Assembly (NCBI GenBank): GCA_021404565.1
Contig: JAAWWF010000027.1
Coordinates: 248,001 to 312,000 of the forward strand
Source: Roseivirga sp.
Lineage (GTDB): Bacteria > Bacteroidota > Bacteroidia > Cytophagales > Cyclobacteriaceae
Direction of reading: 5' to 3'
Length of the DNA: 64,000 nt
Shown here: positions 35,270 to 44,789 of the stretch, one piece after another
Layout of the letters: each line of letters opens with the position of its first letter
How positions within the stretch are numbered: position 1 is the stretch's first letter
Position numbers and translations under genes: made by a program
Notes under the pieces: model-generated
The model's database searches: none
What the model saw: only the letters and a program-made list of their open reading frames with translations
What the model was told of the DNA's origin: nothing

Positions 35270-35370
35270 ATTTTAGGTAAGACCCAAAACATACCTACCA
35301 ATCTTCTACTTTTCTGATATCCTCTCCCCCGATCAATCGACCAAACAGATTCTTTGCGTAAATTGAGGCT

Positions 35371-36714
35371 ATGAAAGCCTTATTCCGACTACTGGTTCTT
35401 TGCTCCCTGGCAATTCTCTTATCCGTTCAGGTATATGGCCAAAAGCGCTATAAGAAGAAACATATCCTAAAGGACTTAAAAGAGCTCGAAGGCTTCAAAC
35501 AGGCTTATATAGGCTTTGCCCTTTACGATCCGGAAACGGGTAAAACACTCGCCTGTCAGAACGACAGCAAATACATGACCCCGGCCAGTAATACCAAGCT
35601 CTTCACCTTTTATGCAGGTATCAAGTACCTGGGCAAGGCTGTGCCGGCACTACAATACACCATCAAAGGAGACTCCCTTATTTTCTGGGGAACCGGTAAC
35701 CCACTGTTTCTACATCCGGCAGTACAGGATAAAGCTGCACTCGATTTTCTAAGCGCCAGAAGCGAGAAGCTCTTTTACTGGAAAAGGCCTATTATAGACG
35801 ATCGCTTTGGGCCAGGCTGGGGCTGGGATGATTATAATGGCTATTACTCAGCTGAAAAAGCCGTTTTACCCATGTATGGCAACAGCATCACCGCCTACCT
35901 GAATAAAACGAAAAAGGAGTTATCCATAGAACCCGACTATTTCACACCATTCTTTAGCGAAAACCCAAAGCCAACTGACAACCGCAGCCGGGTTAACAGG
36001 GCCGAAAACGAAAATGACTTTCTCTACCAGATTGGCGAACCGGGAGATGCTGACGAAGAGGAAATTGACACCCTGACCCGCCCTTTTCTCTACAGTGATA
36101 ATCTTTTTATAGAACTACTCTCCGACACACTGAACAAAGCCGTTAATTTCTATCATGCCATTCCGCAAATTGGTGGAGCCCGCACCCTCTATTCTCTACC
36201 CACCGATACACTTTACAAGCATATGCTGCAGCCCAGCGACAATCTCTTTGCCGAACAAATATTGCTGATGGCCAGCGGTATGGAAAGTGATACGCTCAGC
36301 ACCATGGCCACCATTGATAAAATGAAGGAAGAAGCTTTTGCAGACTGGACAGATGATGCCGCCTGGGTAGATGGTTCCGGCCTTTCCCGCTATAATATGT
36401 TCACGCCTCGTACCATGGTCAAGCTACTCAAAACCCTGAGAGATGAGGTAGGAGAAGAAAGGCTTTTTGAGCTGCTACCTGCCGGTGGAGAATCAGGCAC
36501 TATCAAAAACTGGTATGCCGGAGAAGATGGCAAACCCTATGTTTTCGCCAAAACCGGTACCCTGAGTAACAATCACACACTAAGCGGATATATCAAAACC
36601 GATTCAGGGAAGACCCTGATCTTTACCATTATGGCCAATCACTATAACCACTCCACTACTAAGGTGAGAGAAAGTATGGCGGTGTTGCTTGGCAAGATCA
36701 GAAAAGCGTACTAA
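35371..36714 (+). CDS. dacB: D-alanyl-D-alanine carboxypeptidase/endopeptidase, PBP4 (S13) type
   Basis: 447 residues. Signal peptide (ALFRLLVLCSLAILLSVQVYG). Active-site SxxK is S73-N-T-K76 (TPASNTKLFTFYAG), the SxN motif is PSDNLFAEQ, and the KTG motif is FAKTGTLSNN. Trims or cuts peptidoglycan crosslinks in the periplasm. The region between SxxK and SxN is of medium length, somewhat shorter than E. coli PBP4. The next gene starts 7 bases later. Confidence 0.9.
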   Translation: MKALFRLLVLCSLAILLSVQVYGQKRYKKKHILKDLKELEGFKQAYIGFALYDPETGKTLACQNDSKYMTPASNTKLFTFYAGIKYLGKAVPALQYTIKGDSLIFWGTGNPLFLHPAVQDKAALDFLSARSEKLFYWKRPIIDDRFGPGWGWDDYNGYYSAEKAVLPMYGNSITAYLNKTKKELSIEPDYFTPFFSENPKPTDNRSRVNRAENENDFLYQIGEPGDADEEEIDTLTRPFLYSDNLFIELLSDTLNKAVNFYHAIPQIGGARTLYSLPTDTLYKHMLQPSDNLFAEQILLMASGMESDTLSTMATIDKMKEEAFADWTDDAAWVDGSGLSRYNMFTPRTMVKLLKTLRDEVGEERLFELLPAGGESGTIKNWYAGEDGKPYVFAKTGTLSNNHTLSGYIKTDSGKTLIFTIMANHYNHSTTKVRESMAVLLGKIRKAY

Positions 36715-36721
36715 CAGGCAT

Positions 36722-37297
36722 ATGGTTATTCCTCTTAACCTCAAATTCAATAAGCTGCTGGACAAAGCGTGGGTGTTGCTGGTTTTTGTTATTCCCTTGC
36801 ACTTCATGTCAACCTCGATTGCTTTTTTAGATGGTACCATTGGGTTGAAATGGCTATTCTATATAGTACTTTTTTCAACTTACTCCATCCTCAAAACAGC
36901 CAGGAACCAGCTGGAACTCACCAGTGCTTCAGCGATAAGTTACTATTGGCAAGTATTCGGCTTAAAGTTTAATAGAATTTCAATCTCCAGAGATGATATA
37001 AAAGGTTTGTTCATAAACCAGCTACCCTCCAGATATTATGCATTAAGCCTGAGAGTAAAAGACGGGAAGGATATTATATTACTGGAGGCAATCAACAATA
37101 AACAAATCAAGGGTAAAGCCGGGGTTTTACTGGCCAAAATCAGGAAAGAACCATTCTTTGAGGGCATGAATGTCAAAGAGTTGCCAGGCCGGGAGTATGT
37201 TGAGAAAGAGGCCCTAATTGCCAGGCACAAAGCAAAAAATGACAATTATGACAATGGTTTTGGTGAGGAAGATGGTGGTGTAACCATTATATCTTAG
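36722..37297 (+). CDS. Hypothetical membrane protein (two helices plus PH-like domain)
   Basis: 191 residues from ATG 36722; the longer frame from 36689 overlaps the previous gene and gives no better start. Two membrane helices (KAWVLLVFVIPLHFMSTSIAF, LKWLFYIVLFSTYSILKTA), then a soluble part (~65-160) with strand pattern ASAISYYWQVFGLKFNRISI, SLRVKDGKDIILLEAI reminiscent of bacterial PH domains, and an acidic/Asn-rich tail. No function recognised. Close spacing to dacB suggests one transcript. Confidence 0.68.
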   Translation: MVIPLNLKFNKLLDKAWVLLVFVIPLHFMSTSIAFLDGTIGLKWLFYIVLFSTYSILKTARNQLELTSASAISYYWQVFGLKFNRISISRDDIKGLFINQLPSRYYALSLRVKDGKDIILLEAINNKQIKGKAGVLLAKIRKEPFFEGMNVKELPGREYVEKEALIARHKAKNDNYDNGFGEEDGGVTIIS

Positions 37298-37373
37298 CCA
37301 CTCCTAAAAAAGTCTGTCAGCCCTATTACCTTCTTGTTTATCTTAAGGCATTAACCATTACCACCTCACAAAG

Positions 37374-40300
37374 ATGAAAAGAACCTTTCTCCTGCTGGGA
37401 GCACTCTTGCTTCTGGCACCCGCTTTCGGACAAAAAATAGCTCCTGAACAGCTCGAAGGCCTGCAGCTCAGGCATATCGGTCCAGCCAATATGAGCGGCC
37501 GTGTCGTAGACCTGGCTGTGTTAGAGAGCAATCCCTATGTCATTTATGCCGCCACCGCTACCGGAGGTCTCTGGCATACCGAAAACAATGGTGTTACCTG
37601 GAAGCCCATCTTCGAGAATGAAGCAACCCATTCCATAGGAGCCATAGCCCTCAGTCAATCACAACCAGAGCAAATTTGGGTAGGCACCGGTGAGCGCGCC
37701 AACCGACAGAGCTCAGGCTGGGGCGATGGTGTGTATAAAACTACCGATGGCGGTAAAACCTGGACCAATATGGGCCTTAAAGATTCCCATCATATTGGTA
37801 GAATCGTCATCCACCCCAACGACCCCAATACCGTATATGTAGCGGCCATGGGCCACCTTTGGGGATCCAATAACGAACGCGGGCTCTACAAAACCACGGA
37901 TGGTGGAGAAAACTGGGAACGCATTATCTATGTGAATGATGATACCGGTGTGGCCGACATAGCCATGGACCCGAACAATCCGAATATCCTCTATGCTTCT
38001 ACCTATCAGCGTAGAAGAAGGCCTTATGGCTTTCATGGTGGCGGGCCCGGCAGCGGACTGCATAAATCTACCGATGGTGGCAAAACCTGGAAAGAATTAA
38101 GGAACGGACTACCTGAAGGTGAATATGGTCGTATTGGTATTTCCATTTACAGAACTGACCCTAACATTGTTTATGCATCGGTAGAGCAGGGCTTTCAATA
38201 CAATGCCTCCACCGCCTATAATAAGCGCAAAGCGGGCATGTACCGCTCTAAAGACAAAGGCGAGAGCTGGGAGTTTATGAGCGACTGGAACCCGCGCCCT
38301 ATGTATGCAAGTCAGCCATTGGTAGACCCTAGTGATGCTTCACGCATTTACATGATGAACCAGTTCAGCTATTCCAGCGACAGCGGTCGATCTTTCCGTG
38401 CTCCACGCCAGACCCTGCATGGTGATGACCGGATTCTTTGGGTCAACCCAAAAGACTCACGCCATGTCATCAAGGGAGATGATGGAGGTATCGGTATCTC
38501 ATATGACCGTACTAAAACCTGGCTCTTCGTAACCAACCTGCCTGTAAGCCAGTTTTACCGAGTCTCTGTAGATATGGCGGTACCCTACAATGTATATGGA
38601 GGCCTGCAAGACAATGGCAGCTGGGTAGGCCCTAATGAGACATACCGCAGCGATGGTATTCTCAACTCAGACTGGAGAAAAACAGGCGGTGGAGATGGTT
38701 TTCTCAGCCTGGCACACCGCACAGAAGAGGGCGTGATGTATGGAGAATCACAGTACCTGGGCCTGTTCAAACTTGATCTGAAAACCGGTCAGCGACAATC
38801 AATCCGCCCGGGTGACCCTAAAGGGCGTATCGGTGCCAGAAGAAACTGGGATGCCTGGGGACCCGGCACTGAAGAACCTGAGCTGGGCAATGCCATGGCT
38901 CCGGGCAACTGGGACGGACCCTTTTACCTCAGCCATCACGATCCGAACACCATTTATGCCGGAACCAACATTCTCTGGAAGAGTACCGATGGCGGCAGCA
39001 CCTGGACAAATCTGGGGGATCAAACCTCAAAAGTAAATCGAAGAGAACTATTGATCATGGGTCAGCGGGCTGATGAGAACACGGCTTCGCTGGATGACGG
39101 TATCCCCTATTACCCTACCCTGACGGCTGTTGCCGAATCACGACTAAAGCAAGGCATGCTCTATGTAGGTACCGATGACGGGCTGCTGAAAATATCCAGC
39201 GATGATGGTAAAAACTGGACAGACGTAACCAGCAGGCTCAGCGGACTGCCAAAAGAAACCTGGATCAATACCATAGAAACCTCAGGCCATGCTGCGGGAA
39301 CCGCCTATTTAGCCATTAACAATTACCGCAACAATGACTTCAACAATTATGTGTATAAGACCACCGATTTCGGTCAAAGCTGGAGGTCTATTGCCGGAGA
39401 CCTGCCTGCCGACCGTGTAGCCCGAACGCTGAGGGAGGATCCTAAAAACCCTAACCTTCTCTATCTGGGTACTGAAATCGGGTTTTTTATCTCACTCAAT
39501 GGAGGCCAGAACTGGACCGAGCTGAAAAACAACATGCCTACAGTAGCCTTTAACGATTTGGTGATACACCCCAGGGACAATGACCTGATACTGGCCACGC
39601 ACGGTCGCGGTGTCTGGATTCTGGACAACCTCAATGCCCTGCAAGAACTCTCGCCTCAGGTCATGAACCAGGACGCAGCACTCTTTAGTATTCCCACCGC
39701 TGAAAGGATCAATTATACTCGTGACGGAGCCCATGTAGGTAATATGTTTTTCAGAGGTACTAATCCACGAAGAGGAGCTGTTATCGACTATTACCTGAAA
39801 AGTGCTGTAGACAAAAAAGACATAAAGATCACTATCCACGATCTGAATGGCCAACAGATCAAAACGCTGAGGGCTGATACCACAGCCGGTATCAATCGCA
39901 TCGCCTGGGACATGAACCATAAAGGCATTTCTAGCAGTGGCGGACGCTTTAGTCCCGGAGGGCCTCCGGTAGTTCCCGGACTTTACCTGGCTAAGCTCAC
40001 AGTGAAAGGTAAGAGTTACGAGCAGCAATTCAGGGTAATGGACGATCACAGACTGGATATCAGCATTGCTGACCGTAAAGCCTGGTCTGATAATCTGATG
40101 GAGATTTTCGAACTCTACGGACAACTGGCAGAAGTAAACCGCAAGATCAGGTCCATAGGTAACCATGCTACCAAGCTGGAAAACGAGAAAGTAAAGGTGT
40201 CCGAAAAAGCTCTCAATGAGATAAAAGAGATCAACCGTATGTACAGGGAACTCTTTAGCCGGGCCAGAGGGCTTTATTTCAGTGTTTCAGGCTGGACAGG

Positions 40301-40451
40301 CCGCATGACTGCAGATCAGCAGTCGCAGTTTGCTTATTACAAAAACATGCATGAGCAACTTAGCCCCCGCATGGACACAATGATTAAGAAAACCATCCCT
40401 CGCCTGAACAAAGGGCTGAAAGACAAAGACAAATTTCCAACCGAAGAATAA
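37374..40451 (+). CDS. Secreted Sortilin/VPS10-like Asp-box beta-propeller protein
   Basis: 1025 residues. Signal peptide MKRTFLLLGALLLLAPAFG. At least nine Asp-box (BNR) motifs of the form S/T-x-D-x-G-x-T/S-W: TTDGGKTWTNM, TTDGGENWERI, STDGGKTWKEL, SKDKGESWEFM, STDGGSTWTNL, SSDDGKNWTDV, TTDFGQSWRSI, NGGQNWTEL. These build one or two large propellers in ~30-760. Then a beta-sandwich (~790-890: DIKITIHDLNGQQIKTL) and a helical C-terminus (~900-1025). No catalytic motif was confirmed. Three bases separate it from the carboxypeptidase gene, so the two are one operon. Confidence 0.88.
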   Translation: MKRTFLLLGALLLLAPAFGQKIAPEQLEGLQLRHIGPANMSGRVVDLAVLESNPYVIYAATATGGLWHTENNGVTWKPIFENEATHSIGAIALSQSQPEQIWVGTGERANRQSSGWGDGVYKTTDGGKTWTNMGLKDSHHIGRIVIHPNDPNTVYVAAMGHLWGSNNERGLYKTTDGGENWERIIYVNDDTGVADIAMDPNNPNILYASTYQRRRRPYGFHGGGPGSGLHKSTDGGKTWKELRNGLPEGEYGRIGISIYRTDPNIVYASVEQGFQYNASTAYNKRKAGMYRSKDKGESWEFMSDWNPRPMYASQPLVDPSDASRIYMMNQFSYSSDSGRSFRAPRQTLHGDDRILWVNPKDSRHVIKGDDGGIGISYDRTKTWLFVTNLPVSQFYRVSVDMAVPYNVYGGLQDNGSWVGPNETYRSDGILNSDWRKTGGGDGFLSLAHRTEEGVMYGESQYLGLFKLDLKTGQRQSIRPGDPKGRIGARRNWDAWGPGTEEPELGNAMAPGNWDGPFYLSHHDPNTIYAGTNILWKSTDGGSTWTNLGDQTSKVNRRELLIMGQRADENTASLDDGIPYYPTLTAVAESRLKQGMLYVGTDDGLLKISSDDGKNWTDVTSRLSGLPKETWINTIETSGHAAGTAYLAINNYRNNDFNNYVYKTTDFGQSWRSIAGDLPADRVARTLREDPKNPNLLYLGTEIGFFISLNGGQNWTELKNNMPTVAFNDLVIHPRDNDLILATHGRGVWILDNLNALQELSPQVMNQDAALFSIPTAERINYTRDGAHVGNMFFRGTNPRRGAVIDYYLKSAVDKKDIKITIHDLNGQQIKTLRADTTAGINRIAWDMNHKGISSSGGRFSPGGPPVVPGLYLAKLTVKGKSYEQQFRVMDDHRLDISIADRKAWSDNLMEIFELYGQLAEVNRKIRSIGNHATKLENEKVKVSEKALNEIKEINRMYRELFSRARGLYFSVSGWTGRMTADQQSQFAYYKNMHEQLSPRMDTMIKKTIPRLNKGLKDKDKFPTEE

Positions 40452-40454
40452 ACT

Positions 40455-41936
40455 ATGAAAAGAATACTTATCTCACTCACAATGGTGCTGGTTGGCCAGC
40501 TGGCCATGGCACAGGCCACCAGGTCTATTCCAGCAGATACGGCCATCGTTACTACACATCAGGCAAATATCAAGGGTAAAAAGGTACCCTATAGAGCTAC
40601 CACCGGTTTTCAGCCGGTTTGGAATGAGGACGGCAAGCCTATTGCCTCTCTCTTTTATACCTTTTACGAGCGTACCGATGTCAATAACAAAGACCGCAGA
40701 CCCCTGGTCATTTCCTTCAATGGCGGACCCGGATCGGCTTCAGTTTGGATGCACCTGGCCTATACCGGCCCCCGTATTCTTAAAATTGACGATGAGGGCT
40801 ATCCCATTCAGCCCTATGGAGTAAAGGAAAACCCTCATTCTATCCTGGATGTAGCAGATATCGTGTTTGTAAACCCCGTGAACACAGGCTACTCTCGTAT
40901 TTTAGATAAAGAGGCTGATCGCAGTCAGTTTTTTGGAGTGAACCAGGATGTGGCTTATCTGGCCGAGTGGATCAACACCTTTGTTACCCGGACCAATCGT
41001 TGGAATTCTCCCAAATACCTGATCGGAGAAAGCTATGGAACAACCCGTGTTTCCGGCCTGTCACTGGCACTTCAAAATAGTCACTGGATGTATCTCAACG
41101 GGGTAATTCTGGTATCTCCTACTGGCTTAGGCATCGACAGAGACGGACCTGTAGGTGCGGCCAACAGACTCCCCTACTATGCTGCGGCTGCCTGGTATCA
41201 TAAAATGCTACCCGCTGACTTGCAAAGCAAAGACCTGCTGGATGTACTCTCTGAAGCAGAAGCTTATACCATGGACAAGCTACTGCCTGTTATGGCCAAA
41301 GGAGCCTGGGCTACGGATGCGGAAAAGGCTGAAGCCACACGCATGTTTTCGCGCTATTCAGGCTTAAATGAAAAGGTAATTCGCCAGCACAACCTGGATG
41401 TACCGACCGGCTTTTTCTGGAAAGAGCTGCTCAGGGACCGTGAAGGGCACACTGTAGGTCGCCTGGATTCACGCTACAAGGGGCTGGACCGCATGGATGC
41501 GGGAATGAGTCCTGATTTCAACTCTGAGCTCACCTCATGGCTACACTCTTTTACTCCCGCTATCAATGGGTATTTCCAAAACTATCTGAACTTCAAGACA
41601 GACATTAAGTACAATATGTTTGGCCCGGTACACCCCTGGGACCGCAGTGGAGATCAGACCGGAGAAAACCTGAGAAGTGCCATGGCTATGAACCCTTACC
41701 TGCATGTAATGACACAGAGCGGCTATTTCGATGGAGCCACCACGTACTTCAATGCCAAATACAATATGTGGCACCTCGACCCCAGTGGCAAATTGAAGGA
41801 TCGCATGAGCTTTAAGGGATATCGCAGCGGACATATGATGTACCTGCGTGCAGAGGATTTGAAAAACGCCAACGAAGACATTCGCGAGTTTATTAAAAAG
41901 AGCCTGCCACCTGCAGGAACTCCCGCGAAATACTGA
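40455..41936 (+). CDS. Secreted S10-family serine carboxypeptidase
   Basis: 493 residues. Signal peptide MKRILISLTMVLVGQLAMA, then QATR. Alpha/beta hydrolase of the serine carboxypeptidase group: oxyanion-loop motif FNGGPGSASVW (~89-98), nucleophile S193 in LIGESYGTTRVSG, and the C-terminal histidine in YRSGHMMYLR. Removes C-terminal residues from peptides at low pH in known members. Same transcript as the Asp-box protein, which suggests the pair handle extracellular peptides together. Strong terminator follows. Confidence 0.88.
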   Translation: MKRILISLTMVLVGQLAMAQATRSIPADTAIVTTHQANIKGKKVPYRATTGFQPVWNEDGKPIASLFYTFYERTDVNNKDRRPLVISFNGGPGSASVWMHLAYTGPRILKIDDEGYPIQPYGVKENPHSILDVADIVFVNPVNTGYSRILDKEADRSQFFGVNQDVAYLAEWINTFVTRTNRWNSPKYLIGESYGTTRVSGLSLALQNSHWMYLNGVILVSPTGLGIDRDGPVGAANRLPYYAAAAWYHKMLPADLQSKDLLDVLSEAEAYTMDKLLPVMAKGAWATDAEKAEATRMFSRYSGLNEKVIRQHNLDVPTGFFWKELLRDREGHTVGRLDSRYKGLDRMDAGMSPDFNSELTSWLHSFTPAINGYFQNYLNFKTDIKYNMFGPVHPWDRSGDQTGENLRSAMAMNPYLHVMTQSGYFDGATTYFNAKYNMWHLDPSGKLKDRMSFKGYRSGHMMYLRAEDLKNANEDIREFIKKSLPPAGTPAKY

Positions 41937-41961
41937 GGTATATCTTCATTGACTTCAGAAC

Positions 41962-42007
41962 AAAAGAGGCAAGCTTCTGGTATTAACCGGAAGCTTGCCT
42001 CTTTTTT
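41962..42007 (+). terminator. Strong intrinsic terminator after the S10 peptidase gene
   Basis: Perfect 16-bp stem AAAAGAGGCAAGCTTC (41962-41977) / GAAGCTTGCCTCTTTT (41990-42005), 12-base loop, ending in six Ts. The symmetric A and T ends make it usable in both directions. Confidence 0.9.
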
Positions 42008-42182
42008 GTCACCCTCCGGATAATCCGAAAACCTCTTTCTTCAATGGAGGCATCCCTCACCAGGTCCCTCGCTCACCCCCTCTGCTTTACTGGTAACCAT
42101 GAGGCGACACGTAGTATTTCAAATACCCCGTTCCTGACTCTACACCCCTTCTCAAAATGGCCAAAGAAACATCAAATCCGCG

Positions 42183-42221
42183 ATTGGCAGAATTTTGACA
42201 CCTCATTGGCAGAATTGTGAC
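42183..42221. repeat. Direct repeat ATTGGCAGAATTnTGAC
   Basis: Copy 1 at 42183-42199, copy 2 at 42205-42221, identical in 16 of 17 bases, start-to-start 22 bases (two helical turns). It lies ~75-110 bases before the start of the toxin-like gene and is a candidate activator site. Confidence 0.5.
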
Positions 42222-42295
42222 CATCGCTGATCCGGTATGATTCAATACCTCAACCTAATTTGATCGCATGTTAAAAATTTAAACTCTTGATAATA

Positions 42296-44608
42296 ATGAC
42301 GGATCAATCAAACATCATTCAACAGCCAGATGCGATTCCTGCCGAGGCCTCTTTGGCCGGAGGAAAAATTGCAGAATCACTAACGAAATCTTTCTTCAAA
42401 GATGTAACTTCAGAAACGACCGCAGAGATACTCGGGGCACTTGGTGGAGGCTTAGGCTCAATCATTGTAGGAGCTATTATTGACTTTATAGACCCACCTC
42501 AGGAAACGCAAATTGTCGATTACTCCCGGATTGACGCTTTTATAAAAGATGACCTTAACCAATCGGCACTGACCACCGCCAGCAGCAATATTCATGCGGC
42601 TGCACACTTCATTTTCAATAATTATGCTCCTTTAAGAAAGACTGTCGCAGAGGGTGCTATTACGGTCAGTGATCTTATTAACCTGGATTCAGACCTGAAT
42701 ACTGCACTCGGGCATATGATCAACGGTTCTTACCTCACACAGCTGGCAAACAATAAAATAGGTCCTATAGGTATACCCGTTTTTATCTATGGTGCCAATC
42801 TCCAACTGGGTATATACCAGGAGCAGTACAAGCTCTACCAGGAGTTTAATACCCAATTAAAAAACAAGCCCGGAATTGACCCTGCCGTAATACAAAGTGG
42901 TGAGGTACTGGACAAGTATGAGGCCTATGCCTTACCCCAGAGCGGTACTATTGCCAAAACCGTCAACGAGCACATCAGTAGTATGGATACCAACTGGCAA
43001 GCCGCTATTGACAATCGGATAAAACAGGTAGCGATTACATTTTCGCATACTTTTACTGAACTTACCATGGCTGTCACCGATGGCTCCAACACACCACTTA
43101 GTTTAACGGTAGATCGTCCCAACTCTGATTTTTCTGATTTTGTAAAAGGTAATCTGGGTGCCAGGGCAGAAAACTACTGCAACACCTACTACTACCCGAA
43201 GATTATCTCCGCCCTCTGTCAGCAAATGGGATACCCGGATGCGGTGGCTGCTACCTGGTCAACACTGATAGATAAGCCCATGGGCAACCAAAACGCTGAT
43301 ATGATCCTGAATGCAAATGATCAGGTAGACCCTACCAAGCTTCAAACTGCACTCACCCCTAAAAGAAAAGACCACTTCATCATGGAAACAGGAGGGGTGA
43401 CGGTTTTGAATCCGACAGACAGGCTGTATGCTACCAACCGGGCTTTCTACCTGGAATTTGGAACAGACGGAAACCTCAGTGTCATCAGACGCTCCGACAA
43501 CACTGTTTTCTGGACCACAAACCTCAGCAATTCCGCTGCTACCTCACTTACTCTTACCTCTGGCGGAGACCTTCAACTTACCGATGCCTCGGGTTCCATT
43601 GTATGGAGTACCAACACGAGCGGAGATAACTACGTTTTTCTACAGACCAACGGCATACTCCAGGTAAAAACCAAGGGGATATTTGACGAAAACAGTGGTT
43701 CACAGGTAAAATGGAGCACCAAGCTGGGCATGCTCCCGGCATCGTTTTTAGTCGACACAAACTTTTCCGCCACCAGTTATATTGAAAACAATCCTAAAGG
43801 TAAAAAAGGCTCTGCCGAAATGGGAGCACTCGTCTTTAAACAAAATAATGGTAACCTGATGTACGCAAGTGCTGCGCTTGACGGAGTCAACTGGGTGGGA
43901 CCCTTTGCCCTTCCTTCTAGAATGACTACAGAGACCGGTCCCGGGGCCCTGGGGTATGGAGGTGCGGTCATTACCCTCTTCAAGGGAGATGGCAATGATT
44001 ATATTTACCTCAATGCCAGCAACCCTTACATCCACGGTTTTGGAGGATTGGTTGAGCTGGACACCAATGTGACCACCACCACCACACCTGCTGCTGTTGG
44101 GGTAAGCAAAATGAGTATGTGGAGCGGTACAGCTCTGAATGTATTATATACTGGTAATGGAAACACCAACATTTATCAATGGCAAATGACGGACATTGGT
44201 GATAGCTCCGGATCGATGTCAGTATTACAGTCCGGTGCCACAAATGACAGCCCCCAGTACGTTCACTTTAATAATGAGCTCTACCTGGTTTATAGAGAAG
44301 CTGACGGTAATGGCATCTATTTCAAAGCCGGGGGCAATGCCCCACAACTCGTCCCTTATGGAGCAACCACGCTAAGCAGTCCGGCCGTGGTAGTATGTGG
44401 AGGAATGCTTTATGTGATCTTTCGGGGTACCGGGACCAACAGAATATGGTATAGCACCTATGATGGTACCACCTGGAGCTCACCTACCGGGCTTTTCACA
44501 GACATTTTCAGAACAGACACAGCCCCCACGGCCTTTGCACTCAACAACCAGGTATTCGTTTTTGCCAAGGGTGCCGGTGAAAACAATATGTACTGTGCAA
44601 TTATCTAG
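42296..44608 (+). CDS. Toxin-like protein: helical pore-former-like N-terminus, B-lectin module, propeller-like C-terminus
   Basis: 770 residues from ATG 42296 (an in-frame TTG at 42287 exists). No signal peptide. Residues ~20-330 are helical with a glycine-rich hydrophobic helix (EILGALGGGLGSIIVGAIIDFI) and AAAHFIFNNYAPLRKTV, a layout like the pore-forming helices of Cry-type delta-endotoxins; this is an impression, not a match. Residues ~370-480 resemble a bulb-type mannose-binding lectin module: TDGNLSVIRRSDNTVFWTT, GGDLQLTDASGSIVWSTNTS. Residues ~485-770 repeat short blades (FKQNNGNLMYASA, LFKGDGNDYIYLNASN, YTGNGNTNIYQW, FRGTGTNRIWYSTYDG, FAKGAGENNMYCA) like a lectin propeller. Single gene; likely a secreted or lysis-released toxin or adhesin. 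Confidence 0.6.
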   Translation: MTDQSNIIQQPDAIPAEASLAGGKIAESLTKSFFKDVTSETTAEILGALGGGLGSIIVGAIIDFIDPPQETQIVDYSRIDAFIKDDLNQSALTTASSNIHAAAHFIFNNYAPLRKTVAEGAITVSDLINLDSDLNTALGHMINGSYLTQLANNKIGPIGIPVFIYGANLQLGIYQEQYKLYQEFNTQLKNKPGIDPAVIQSGEVLDKYEAYALPQSGTIAKTVNEHISSMDTNWQAAIDNRIKQVAITFSHTFTELTMAVTDGSNTPLSLTVDRPNSDFSDFVKGNLGARAENYCNTYYYPKIISALCQQMGYPDAVAATWSTLIDKPMGNQNADMILNANDQVDPTKLQTALTPKRKDHFIMETGGVTVLNPTDRLYATNRAFYLEFGTDGNLSVIRRSDNTVFWTTNLSNSAATSLTLTSGGDLQLTDASGSIVWSTNTSGDNYVFLQTNGILQVKTKGIFDENSGSQVKWSTKLGMLPASFLVDTNFSATSYIENNPKGKKGSAEMGALVFKQNNGNLMYASAALDGVNWVGPFALPSRMTTETGPGALGYGGAVITLFKGDGNDYIYLNASNPYIHGFGGLVELDTNVTTTTTPAAVGVSKMSMWSGTALNVLYTGNGNTNIYQWQMTDIGDSSGSMSVLQSGATNDSPQYVHFNNELYLVYREADGNGIYFKAGGNAPQLVPYGATTLSSPAVVVCGGMLYVIFRGTGTNRIWYSTYDGTTWSSPTGLFTDIFRTDTAPTAFALNNQVFVFAKGAGENNMYCAII

Positions 44609-44630
44609 GTAAGGTCATCATATCTGTCTG

Positions 44631-44787
44631 AAAAGGATGTCTCCAAAGTCATAAAACTAGTCATTCTGAATTTATTTCAGAATCTACTCTAACTGATTTT
44701 CAACCACTTAGAGATACTGAAACCTGCTTGCAGCAGGCAGGCGCGTTCAGCATGACGTAAAGTTAACTTTGGAGACGTCCTCTTTTT
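44631..44787. repeat. Nested inverted repeat (terminator arms around a dispersed GTCATTCTGAA element)
   Basis: Outer arms GGATGTCTCCAAAGT (44635-44649) and ACTTTGGAGACGTCC (44766-44780) pair with one G-U and end in T-runs on both strands. Inside, GTCATTCTGAA (44660-44670) and TTCAGCATGAC (44746-44756) form a second inverted pair, with a small hairpin ATTCTGAA/TTCAGAAT next to the first. Lies between the convergent toxin-like gene and permease gene; probably both a bidirectional terminator and a Bacteroidota dispersed repeat. Confidence 0.65.
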
Positions 44788-44789
44788 CA

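Larger units (their letters stand above)
41937..42295. other. Intergenic region before the toxin-like gene
   Basis: Holds the terminator at 41962-42007, ~170 bases without features, and the direct repeat pair at 42183-42221. No ORF of merit. Confidence 0.45.

Noticed and set aside
42183-42221. Sigma-54 promoter (TTGGCA-like)
   Set aside because: The GG-N10-GC spacing is not met: the -12 GC is AC in both copies, and the block is duplicated, which fits a binding site better.
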